The position numbers were made by a program, and so were the translations under genes. Positions 1 through 4,979 of a DNA stretch of 5,376 nt are shown here, in pieces. The notes beneath the pieces are model-generated. The model saw nothing but the letters and a program-made list of their open reading frames with translations. It did no database searches and was not told the origin of the DNA. The stretch lies in contig PMYF01000351.1 of assembly GCA_003171295.1 (NCBI GenBank), positions 6,551 through 11,926 on the forward strand. Direction: 5' to 3'. The first letter of the stretch is position 1. Each line of letters begins with the position of its first letter. Source of the stretch: Acidobacteriota bacterium (GTDB taxonomy: Bacteria > Acidobacteriota > Terriglobia > UBA7540).

Positions 1-205
1 GGTGTCGAATGAGGAGGCTATCGAATTCGCTCTGCGCCTGACCCGCGAGGAGGGAATCTTGAGCGGCATCTCCTGCGGGGCCGCGGCCGCTGTCGCCGTC
101 CGCTTGGCGAAGCAGAAAGAATTCGCCGGCAAAACGATTGTCACGGTCTTGCCGGATTCCGGCGAGCGCTACATTTCCACGATACTTTTTGAGGGGATCG
201 GATAA
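1..205 (+). CDS. cysK: Cysteine synthase (O-acetylserine sulfhydrylase), C-terminal fragment
   Basis: This is the last 67 codons of a pyridoxal-phosphate enzyme that makes cysteine from O-acetylserine and sulfide in the cytoplasm. The first complete codon is at position 2 and the gene runs off the left edge; the GTG there is read as an internal valine, not a start. The visible part matches the family C-terminus: a V-S-N-E-E-A helix start, the E-E-G-I-L-S-G-I-S-C-G-A segment (about 47-82), whose first Ser is the family's contact to the cofactor pyridine nitrogen, and the terminal L-P-D-S-G-E-R-Y-I-S-T motif (about 149-181). The second Ser of the usual G-I-S-S-G-A is Cys here, which I judge tolerable. 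The frame ends at a clean TAA. The gene lies 109 nt upstream of cysE in the same direction, so the next step back in the pathway is encoded beside it. The family call is secure; CysK versus CysM cannot be settled from the fragment. Confidence 0.93.
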   Translation, partial: VSNEEAIEFALRLTREEGILSGISCGAAAAVAVRLAKQKEFAGKTIVTVLPDSGERYISTILFEGIG

Positions 206-221
206 CTTGGCACGCTCGCAC

Positions 222-281
222 CGCAGAGGCGCCGAGGCCCAGAGAAAGAGCCCTTTCTCTGCGATTCTCTGCGCCTCTGCG
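222..281. repeat. Intergenic palindromic repeat between cysK and cysE
   Basis: Nested inverted repeats fill most of this gap. The outer arms CGCAGAGGCGC (222-232) and GCGCCTCTGCG (271-281) are perfect 11-bp complements. The inner arms AGAGAAAG (241-248) and CTTTCTCT (253-260) close on a 4-nt loop AGCC. As RNA this would be one long hairpin with an internal loop. GC-rich 'CTCTGCG' palindromes of this style recur between genes in acidobacterial and other environmental genomes (general knowledge, not checked here). It may be a dispersed REP-like element, an mRNA-stabilising hairpin, or an attenuating structure between the two genes. There is no run of T after the arm, so it is not a good intrinsic terminator. 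Confidence 0.7.
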
Positions 282-314
282 CCTTCGCGGCGACCAGCTT
301 AGGGAGGTTCCAGT

Positions 315-1250
315 ATGAGTGCCGATGATATGAAGTGCCTCGCGCAGGAGTTCCGGACGGCCCTTGACGCGCGCCTGGCAGGGGACGACCACAGCGAATT
401 CCAGTTGCCGAATCGCGAGACCGTGGCGCTGATCTCCCGTCGCTACTTGGAAACCCTATTTCCTATTCACTTCCTCAGCGGAGATCCCGAAGCGCTGGGG
501 ACACAGGCCGAGTCCTACCTGCAGGAGACTAAAACCTTGTTGGCGAGCCAGATCTGTAGTGCCGTGCGTTTTGACTGCCGCCGGAGCGGCAAGCCCGCGC
601 CCGCCGACCTCGGGCCTTGCGCGGACGAGGTGCTGGAGAACTTGTTCGGGCAGTTGCCGGACCTGGCGCGCCTGCTTGCCTCCGACATCGAAGCGGCGTT
701 CCACAACGATCCCGCGGCCTCCAGTGGCGAGGAAATCCTTTTGGCCTACCCGTGCGTTGAGGCCATTACCGTGCAGCGACTCGCGCACCGGCTGTACCTT
801 CTCGATGTGCCGTTCATTCCGCGCATGATGACTGAGGTAGCGCACAGCCACACGGGCATTGACATCCATCCGGGCGCGGCCATCGGCGAGTCTTTTTTCA
901 TCGATCATGGCACCGGTGTGGTGATCGGTGAGACCTCCATCATCGGGAACAAGGTGACGCTCTACCACGGCGTAACCCTGGGCGCCTTCAACCCTTTGTC
1001 CAAGGATGAGGAGGGTCTGCTGCGGCGCGGGCACGAAAACAAAAGGCACCCTGAGCTAGAGGACCATGTCACTGTATATCCCAACGCCACCATTTTGGGG
1101 GGCAAGACGCGCATTGGCCACCACAGCGTCATCGGCGGCAACGTCTGGCTGACCCACTCCGTGGCACCCTATAGCCGGGTAATCCTCAAAGAGCCGGATC
1201 TGGTGATCCTGAACGGCGTATCTGCCCCTTATATCGGTTGGGGGCTGTAA
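315..1250 (+). CDS. cysE: Serine O-acetyltransferase (long N-terminal form)
   Basis: The enzyme transfers acetyl from acetyl-CoA to serine, giving O-acetylserine for the upstream-encoded cysteine synthase. The protein has 311 residues, longer than the 273 of E. coli CysE. Residues 1 to about 175 form the helical N-terminal part. A left-handed beta-helix of hexapeptide repeats follows from about 178 to 290 (G-I-D-I-H-P-G-A at 181-188, then V-V-I-G-E-T and V-T-L-Y-H-G-V-T-L-G). The catalytic D-H-G-T-G is at 197-201 (Asp197, His198) and the second active-site histidine lies in K-R-H-P-E (His245). Between G-V-T-L-G and R-H-P there is a charged insertion of roughly 18 residues, where E. coli has a short glycine-rich link. 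The ATG is preceded by AGGGAGG (301-307) at 7 nt. The C-terminus ends ...G-W-G-L rather than in the isoleucine that typically docks into CysK. Activity is inferred from the intact motifs. Confidence 0.95.
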   Translation: MSADDMKCLAQEFRTALDARLAGDDHSEFQLPNRETVALISRRYLETLFPIHFLSGDPEALGTQAESYLQETKTLLASQICSAVRFDCRRSGKPAPADLGPCADEVLENLFGQLPDLARLLASDIEAAFHNDPAASSGEEILLAYPCVEAITVQRLAHRLYLLDVPFIPRMMTEVAHSHTGIDIHPGAAIGESFFIDHGTGVVIGETSIIGNKVTLYHGVTLGAFNPLSKDEEGLLRRGHENKRHPELEDHVTVYPNATILGGKTRIGHHSVIGGNVWLTHSVAPYSRVILKEPDLVILNGVSAPYIGWGL

Positions 1251-1261
1251 AGGCGATTTGT

Positions 1262-1306
1262 AGCGGGCGCAAACCGTCATGCCGGCAGTGACAGCGCGCC
1301 ACCGCT
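1262..1306 (+). terminator. Strong stem structure after cysE, possible terminator
   Basis: It begins 11 nt after the cysE stop codon. The outer stem pairs AGCG-GGCGC (1262-1270) with GCGCC-(AC)-CGCT (1296-1306), nine pairs with a 2-nt bulge. An inner hairpin pairs GTCATG (1276-1281) with CA-(G)-TGAC (1286-1292) around a CCGG loop. It is followed by a pyrimidine-rich stretch (TTTCCTTGTCTTTGTCTCTG). The tail is not a clean T run, so intrinsic termination is only possible. An mRNA 3'-end stabiliser is the alternative. Confidence 0.4.
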
Positions 1307-1373
1307 TTCCTTGTCTTTGTCTCTGCATGTCTGTCCTTTCCTCTGCCGCGATCATCGGCTAGACTGATAAATC

Positions 1374-1404
1374 TTGCTTTTGGATATCCCCAAGGATGAA
1401 TAAT
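1374..1404 (+). promoter_or_regulatory. Candidate promoter for the selenocysteine peroxiredoxin gene
   Basis: A possible -35 TTGCTT (1374-1379) lies 19 nt upstream of AATAAT (1399-1404), which matches the -10 consensus at five of six bases. The spacing is longer than the optimal 17. The predicted leader of about 55 nt ends at the ribosome-binding site GGAGG (1458-1462). No binding palindrome for a peroxide regulator was recognised. Confidence 0.3.
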
Positions 1405-1467
1405 AGTGGCGCGTCTTCTTTCACCGATGGCGTGCCAGTGAATTCGCGCTGAACAACGGAGGTGTTT

Positions 1468-1950
1468 ATGGCTTTGAAGGTTGGAGATATGGCGCCGGAT
1501 TTCAACATTGCTTGCACCACGGGCGAGTTGCAAGGAGAGTTTGAGCTATCCAGCCACCGCGGCAAGAATATCGTGCTTGCGTTTTACCCCCTTGATTTCA
1601 CCCCGGTTTGACAGAATGAACTGTCGGCATTCCAGGCGGACCTCGCCAAGTTTGCCGGCTTGAACGCCCAGGTCGTGGGCGTCTCGACCGATTCGGTGTT
1701 TTCTCACATTGCCTTCCAGAAACAAATGGGCGGGCTGAAATTTCCACTCGCCACGGACCGCTGGCCCTATGCCGAGACGGCGGCAAGTTATGGGATTTTT
1801 CCGCCGACCAAGCACCAGGTTCCATTCATTCAGGACCGCGCGATCTTCATCATTGACAAGCAAGGTAAGATCGCGTGGTCGAAGATTTACGAGCTGAGAC
1901 AACAACCGGAAAATTCTGAGATTCTGGCGGAATTGAAAAAACTTGCTTGA
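1468..1950 (+). CDS. Selenocysteine-containing peroxiredoxin (in-frame TGA = Sec48)
   Basis: This is an AhpC/TSA (Bcp/AhpE-like) thioredoxin-fold peroxidase that reduces H2O2 or organic hydroperoxides in the cytoplasm. ATG 1468 has GGAGG (1458-1462) 5 nt upstream. Reading straight through TGA 1609-1611 gives 160 residues, normal for the family. Residues 1-47 contain the usual start (V-G-D-M-A-P-D-F) and strand N-I-V-L-A-F-Y-P. The active-site motif Pro-xxx-Thr-xx-Cys appears as P41-L-D-F-T45-P-V-[TGA48], followed by Q-N-E-L-S-A-F. Downstream are V-V-G-V-S-T-D-S (69-76), F-P-L-A-T-D (92-97) and the active-site Arg124 in D-R-A-I-F-I-I-D-K. The TGA sits exactly on the peroxidatic residue, nothing is frameshifted, and a SECIS-like stem-loop follows, so selenocysteine is far likelier than a nonsense mutation. 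The second TGA (1948-1950) is the true stop after the E-L-K-K-L-A end. The only ordinary Cys is Cys16, and position 53, where Bcp has its resolving Cys, is Ser, so a 1-Cys mechanism is likely. The selA, selB, selC and selD genes are not in the window. Confidence 0.9.
1609..1659 (+). promoter_or_regulatory. Bacterial SECIS element with its Sec-encoding UGA
   Basis: The UGA is at 1609-1611. A lower stem of seven pairs joins GTCGGCA (1623-1629) to TGCCGGC (1653-1659), including one G-U pair. After an internal loop containing opposed U residues and a single C-G pair, an upper stem GGCG (1635-1638)/CGCC (1644-1647) closes on the 5-nt loop GACCT (1639-1643). The loop opens with G, and 27 nt separate UGA from the loop. 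Both agree with the usual rule for bacterial SECIS (a G in the first two loop bases, roughly 16-37 nt after UGA). The loop differs from the E. coli fdhF GGUCU. The element lies inside the coding region and would bind SelB to deliver Sec-tRNA. Confidence 0.75.
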
Positions 1951-2098
1951 GGGGGAAGTCGAAGGAGTTGGAGAGTCAAGAAGCCACAAGGCAAAGGGCC
2001 AGGATTGGGCAACTCCCTCTGGAGAGCTGATTGCCGGGTGCCGCGGGCGGACGGCTTGAGGCCACAGACCACGGACGGCGGCCAACTCGCCTGCCGCA

Positions 2099-2128
2099 TT
2101 ACCTCGGTACCCCGCCCTGTACTATGAT
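2099..2128 (+). promoter_or_regulatory. Candidate promoter for the exported protein gene
   Basis: TATGAT (2123-2128) matches the -10 consensus at five of six bases. A poor -35, TTACCT (2099-2104), lies 18 nt upstream. The start codon would be about 36 nt after the -10, a normal short leader. It would drive the two-gene unit of exported protein and RmlD-like reductase. The support is weak because of the -35. Confidence 0.33.
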
Positions 2129-2164
2129 CATGTTAGCCAGCGAAATGCGCGGAGGTGATTGCCG

Positions 2165-2719
2165 ATGCGCCCGGGTTTTTTCGGTCTTTTGGTAATCCTT
2201 ATCGTCACACCGGTGCTTGCGCAGCAGCCTGCGCCGGCGCAACGGCCCAACGAGCTCGTGGTGGGGAAACTCCTCTATGTTGCCCCCATGCCCGCGGGCT
2301 TGAAAGACTGGATTATTGACTATCTCCGCCCGTGGGGGAAATACGAGATCACGGGGAACCCGGAGGGTGTGGACTTGGTCCTGAAATCTTACAAGCCCGA
2401 AACGGAAACCGAATGGGAGAACCGCGACGGGATTCCCGTGCCCAAGGGTGAGGGCCGGCGAACGCCCCTGTCTCGGAAAAAGCGGGAGGATTTGCCGGCT
2501 GTCTCTTTTTCGGTCGTCGACTGGGTGACGAACGAGCCGGTTTGGCAGGCGGATGTTCTGGATCGCAAGCAGAAGAAGGATGAGCCAGATCCTCCGGCCG
2601 GTCCACACACAAAGATTTTCGCGCGCGACATGAGCCCCGACCAGATCGCCCATCGCGTGGCGACGAAGTTGCGGGAGTACGTCACGAAACTCGAGAAGGG
2701 GGAAGGCGCACAGCCATAG
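2165..2719 (+). CDS. Small exported protein of unknown function
   Basis: A 184-residue protein with a clear signal peptide: M-R-P, a hydrophobic core F-F-G-L-L-V-I-L-I-V-T-P-V, then L-A before Q-Q (cleavage after about residue 18). There is no lipobox Cys, so the mature form should be soluble in the periplasm or secreted. A Pro/Gln/Ala linker follows, then a domain of about 155 residues with K-L-L-Y-V-A-P-M-P-A-G-L, W-I-I-D-Y-L-R-P-W-G-K-Y and G-V-D-L-V-L-K-S-Y. It also has a basic stretch around R-R-T-P-L-S-R-K-K-R and a charged C-terminal helix ending in K-L-E-K-G-E. The mature part has no Cys and no catalytic motif that I recognise. ATG 2165 is preferred over the in-frame TTG 2159 because GGAGGTGAT (2151-2159) lies at proper distance (9 nt after GGAGG) from the ATG and overlaps the TTG. 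It resembles uncharacterised exported proteins I associate with Acidobacteriota; no function is assigned. The next gene starts 4 nt after its stop. Confidence 0.85.
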   Translation: MRPGFFGLLVILIVTPVLAQQPAPAQRPNELVVGKLLYVAPMPAGLKDWIIDYLRPWGKYEITGNPEGVDLVLKSYKPETETEWENRDGIPVPKGEGRRTPLSRKKREDLPAVSFSVVDWVTNEPVWQADVLDRKQKKDEPDPPAGPHTKIFARDMSPDQIAHRVATKLREYVTKLEKGEGAQP

Positions 2720-2723
2720 GATC

Positions 2724-3566
2724 ATGAGAGTTGCCATCACCGGTGCTGCCGGACTTTTCGGACAAGGGCTGGTCGCAGCCTTCTCCACGCGATATGAGGT
2801 GGTTCCCCTGACGCGGGCCGACGCAGATATCACCAACGCGGAGGCCTTGCTAGCTGTCTTGGAGCGGGTGCGACCGGAGCTCGTCGTGCACCCTGCCGGC
2901 ATTCCTGACCTTGATATCTGCGAAGCCGACCCGGCCCGAGGATTCCTGGTAAATTGCCAAGGTACCCGGAACGTGGTGGAAGCCGCGCGCCGGGTGGGAG
3001 CGGGCATTGCGTATATTTCTACGGATGCCGTCTTTGATGGGAAGAAGCTGGCGCCTTACCTCGAGACCGATGAACCCCGGCCCCTCACGGTTTATGGGAA
3101 GACCAAGTTGCAGGCCGAGCAGGCGGTGAAAACCTGGGCGAAGCACTGGATCTTCCGTGTGCCCGTGTTATTCGGTCCGGGAAAAACCAATTTTGTGGAG
3201 AAGGGTTTGCGCAAGATTGCCTCAGGCGGTGAATATGTGGTGGGGAATGACCAGTGGGGTTGCGCCACGCACACCGTGGACGCGGGAATGAAAATCATGG
3301 AGGTCGTGGAAAAAGGCCCCTGCGGGCTTTACCATCTGTCGAATCAGGGATCGTGCAGCCGCTTCGAGTTGGCGCGCCTGGCCGCCCAACTCGCCGGTCT
3401 CGATCCGGAAAAAGTCGTGGGGGTGCCCGACGCCATGCTGCGCCGGCGAACGCCCCGGCTCAAATACGCTGTGATGGAAATGGGCGCGCTACGGCAGGCG
3501 GGGTTTGCATTGCCGAGGCCCTGGCAGGAATCGTTGGCTGACTATGTCCGCACGGTTCTAAAGTAG
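2724..3566 (+). CDS. RmlD-like NAD(P)-dependent sugar-nucleotide reductase (extended SDR)
   Basis: A 280-residue extended short-chain dehydrogenase/reductase of the dTDP-4-dehydrorhamnose reductase type, which reduces or epimerises nucleotide-linked sugars in the cytoplasm. The N-terminal Rossmann motif G-A-A-G-L-F-G (7-13) binds the cofactor. D-A-D-I-T-N (33-38) and V-V-H-P-A-G-I-P-D-L-D-I-C-E (54-67) follow the RmlD pattern (V-I-N-x-A-A-Y-T-x-V-D-x-x-E in classical members). I-S-T-D-A-V-F-D-G (98-106) carries the catalytic Thr100 region, and Y-G-K-T-K (124-128) is the Tyr-xxx-Lys pair. R-V-P-V-L-F-G and G-L-Y-H-L-S-N (201-207) are typical of the family's C-terminal half. No other rhamnose genes are in the window, so the exact substrate is open and no rmlD symbol is given. 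The 4-nt gap after the exported protein gene and the lack of a strong own ribosome-binding site (AGG at 2718-2720) suggest translational coupling. Confidence 0.88.
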   Translation: MRVAITGAAGLFGQGLVAAFSTRYEVVPLTRADADITNAEALLAVLERVRPELVVHPAGIPDLDICEADPARGFLVNCQGTRNVVEAARRVGAGIAYISTDAVFDGKKLAPYLETDEPRPLTVYGKTKLQAEQAVKTWAKHWIFRVPVLFGPGKTNFVEKGLRKIASGGEYVVGNDQWGCATHTVDAGMKIMEVVEKGPCGLYHLSNQGSCSRFELARLAAQLAGLDPEKVVGVPDAMLRRRTPRLKYAVMEMGALRQAGFALPRPWQESLADYVRTVLK

Positions 3567-3591
3567 GGGCAGACGTGAGGACGCTGCCGGC

Positions 3592-4005
3592 CTAGGGAGA
3601 AGAGCCGGCTTGTGAAGCGGCGAAACCCAGGAGAGTCCGCAGGCGCTCCCAGAGTTCCGAGACGACGCGACTACGTGGAACGTGAGGGAGGGCGCAGCGC
3701 TCCAGCATGGCGAGCGTGTCGGGGTCGGCGACCTCTCCGGTAATGACCAGGACGCGCCCCACCAGGCTGGGTCGGAGTGCGGTGATGGCTGATACCATCT
3801 GATCGGCGGGCGGCAGGTTGGCGGCTCGCAGGTCCAGGAGGACGGCATCGAAGCAATCCTGGCGAATCATGGAAAGGGCTTGACGAGCGTCGTAGGCAAT
3901 TTGACCATCGCAGCCGAGTCCTGCCAGGAGCACATAGAGGACGTTCCGGATCGACGGTTCATCCTCAACTATCAATACTTTTCGGCGCGGAGGTGCTGAG
4001 GCCAC
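3592..4005 (-). CDS. Stand-alone response-regulator receiver protein
   Basis: A 137-residue CheY-like receiver domain with no output domain, so it probably acts by protein contact or as a phosphorelay intermediate. The acidic pocket is Glu14-Asp15 in L-I-V-E-D-E-P-S, the phospho-acceptor is Asp58 in V-L-L-D-L-R, and the switch Thr is Thr89 in L-V-I-T-G-E. The usual Lys of the 'K-P' motif is not visible: the region reads L-P-H-V-P-R-S-R (106-113), putting Val109 where Lys is expected, with Arg111 or Arg113 as possible substitutes. The tail from about 128 is short and flexible. The start is GTG (4003-4005 on the minus strand) because no in-frame ATG lies upstream; a good ribosome-binding site is not evident. 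The gene converges with the RmlD-like gene, with 25 nt between stops. No sensor kinase is in the window. Confidence 0.85.
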   Translation of the reverse strand: MASAPPRRKVLIVEDEPSIRNVLYVLLAGLGCDGQIAYDARQALSMIRQDCFDAVLLDLRAANLPPADQMVSAITALRPSLVGRVLVITGEVADPDTLAMLERCALPHVPRSRVVSELWERLRTLLGFAASQAGSSP

Positions 4006-4030
4006 GAGGATCTCACATACTGCGAGTTCT

Positions 4031-4066
4031 CACAGGCGAGTCAGCCTGTGGGGAGGAACTTCCCAC
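4031..4066 (-). promoter_or_regulatory. Two hairpins in the leader of the receiver gene
   Basis: Read on the minus strand, the first hairpin pairs 4066-4059 with 4055-4048 (eight pairs including one G-U, 3-nt loop). The second pairs CACAGGC (4050-4044) with GCCTGTG (4037-4031), seven perfect pairs around the 6-nt loop TGACTC. They share bases 4048-4050 and so compete at their junction. They lie in the predicted 5' leader, ending 25 nt before the GTG start. They could influence translation or mRNA stability, or the first could end transcripts of the upstream hydrolase gene, though no T run follows either. Confidence 0.45.
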
Positions 4067-4076
4067 TACCCGACGA

Positions 4077-4088
4077 TCGACCGGTCGA
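4077..4088. promoter_or_regulatory. 12-bp perfect palindrome, candidate operator
   Basis: TCGACCGGTCGA is its own reverse complement. It begins 4 nt after the predicted -10 hexamer of the minus-strand promoter at 4093-4121, so it would cover the transcription start, a classical repressor position. No regulator gene is nearby to assign to it. A palindrome of this size can also occur by chance in GC-rich DNA. Confidence 0.4.
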
Positions 4089-4092
4089 CAGT

Positions 4093-4121
4093 AGTCTGGC
4101 GGCGTCCCGGGCAAAAGTCAA
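4093..4121 (-). promoter_or_regulatory. Promoter for the receiver gene (sigma-70 type)
   Basis: On the minus strand TTGACT (4121-4116) matches the -35 consensus at five of six bases. After exactly 17 nt comes CAGACT (4098-4093), a weak three-of-six -10. This is the best -35 with ideal spacing seen in the window. Transcription would start near 4086, leaving a leader of about 80 nt before the GTG at 4005. Confidence 0.5.
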
Positions 4122-4184
4122 GCCCTTCGCAACGGTTGCGGTTCGAGGGGGCCATCTTCATGGCTTGGCTCAGGGGGCGAGGCA

Positions 4185-4979
4185 CTAGCCTGCGTCGCCA
4201 TTGGAAAACTCGCTGTCGTGCCCGGGAAGGATGCGTCCCGTCATGGCTAGAATGCGGGCCCGGTCGTGCTGGAACTGCTCCCGATTATGCGGGATCATAG
4301 TGAAAACACTCTCATCGTGCTCGCGGGTGAGCAAAGCGTCTCCGGCAATGACGGTTGGCTGATCACCATTGTGAACGATCACCGATGCATGGCCGGGCAC
4401 ATGGCCGGAAGTCAGCAAGAACTCCAGGTCGTCCGGCAAGGGATGAGTTTCAATCCAGCGAAAGCGTGAGGGGTCGCCAAGGCGCTTGCGGTCCCACCAG
4501 CGCAAGGCGCAACGCCGTAGCGCTGCTTTCAGGGGCTGGGCCTTTGTGTAATCACCCACTTGCGGGTAGTACTTCGGAATCAGCCGTTCCCAATTCTGCT
4601 CGTCCTGTAGGTCGGAATAAACCGCACAGCACCACTCGTAGGACTGCTGCGACCCATAGATCTCGGCCGCGGGGAACAGAAAGTTGTTCAGAACATGGTC
4701 AACATGGAAGTGCGTGTTGATGACCATGCGGATATCCGAGGGATGGAGTTGGCGCTTCTCGAGGGCTTCGATCAGGCGGTAGGCCTCGTGCGGCATGCCG
4801 GTGTCGACAATGATGTGATGGCTGGCGTTCGAGAGTAAGGCGCAAGTTGCGCCTCGCCAGTCGCCAGTTAGGAGCACGTCCGTTTTCCAAGAGTGGTCCT
4901 TCATGGGCAACTGCTTAAGTTGAAACCTTCCTCCGGCGGAGTCGACTTTCTCTATGTCGGGGAGCACTTCTGAGTCCAA
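4185..4979 (-). CDS. Metallo-beta-lactamase-fold hydrolase (lactonase-like)
   Basis: A 264-residue zinc-dependent hydrolase of the MBL superfamily. Motifs in order: first strand and Asp-Thr-Gly (I-I-V-D-T-G-M, 56-62); the zinc motif T-H-F-H-V-D-H with His90, His92, Asp94 and His95; V-P-G-H (His197); A-G-D-A-L (Asp214); and P-G-H-D (His254). This ligand set and spacing resemble the AiiA/AttM acyl-homoserine-lactonase branch, but the substrate is not determined and quorum quenching is only one option. There is no signal peptide, so it should be cytoplasmic. A Trp/Arg-rich helical insertion lies at about 129-177. The start is uncertain: the longest frame begins at TTG 4979 (AGG about 9 nt upstream), while ATG 4904 (Met26) would still keep the whole fold. 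The gene lies 179 nt upstream of the receiver gene on the same strand, probably with its own promoter in the right-hand intergenic region. Confidence 0.87.
   Translation of the reverse strand: MDSEVLPDIEKVDSAGGRFQLKQLPMKDHSWKTDVLLTGDWRGATCALLSNASHHIIVDTGMPHEAYRLIEALEKRQLHPSDIRMVINTHFHVDHVLNNFLFPAAEIYGSQQSYEWCCAVYSDLQDEQNWERLIPKYYPQVGDYTKAQPLKAALRRCALRWWDRKRLGDPSRFRWIETHPLPDDLEFLLTSGHVPGHASVIVHNGDQPTVIAGDALLTREHDESVFTMIPHNREQFQHDRARILAMTGRILPGHDSEFSNGDAG

Noticed and set aside
456..1049. Antisense open frame of 197 codons across cysE
   Set aside because: It is the complement of a well-supported gene in GC-rich DNA, with no family motif of its own.
1468..1611. Peroxiredoxin read as a nonsense-mutated pseudogene or two separate genes
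   Set aside because: The stop is precisely at the catalytic Cys codon, both halves are intact and in frame, and a SECIS-like stem follows. The downstream half has no ribosome-binding site of its own.
1610..1632. Alternative hairpins GACAG/CTGTC and GAATG/CATTC next to the TGA
   Set aside because: Their loops lie only 3-7 nt after the TGA, too close for a bacterial SECIS, and both compete with the stronger stem at 1623-1659.
1951..2127. Continuation of the peroxiredoxin frame past the TGA at 1948-1950
   Set aside because: The frame is open for 58 codons, but the encoded sequence is unlike any peroxiredoxin tail, and the family normally ends at the E-L-K-K-L-A helix.
2099..3007. Antisense open frame of 302 codons across the exported-protein and RmlD-like genes
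   Set aside because: It covers two genes with clear motifs on the other strand; its product is Arg/Pro/Ser-rich with no recognisable domain.
3586..3609. GCCGGC inverted repeat between the convergent RmlD-like and receiver genes as a two-way terminator
   Set aside because: Only six pairs, a 12-nt loop and no T run on either strand; GCCGGC is itself palindromic, so the match is weak evidence.
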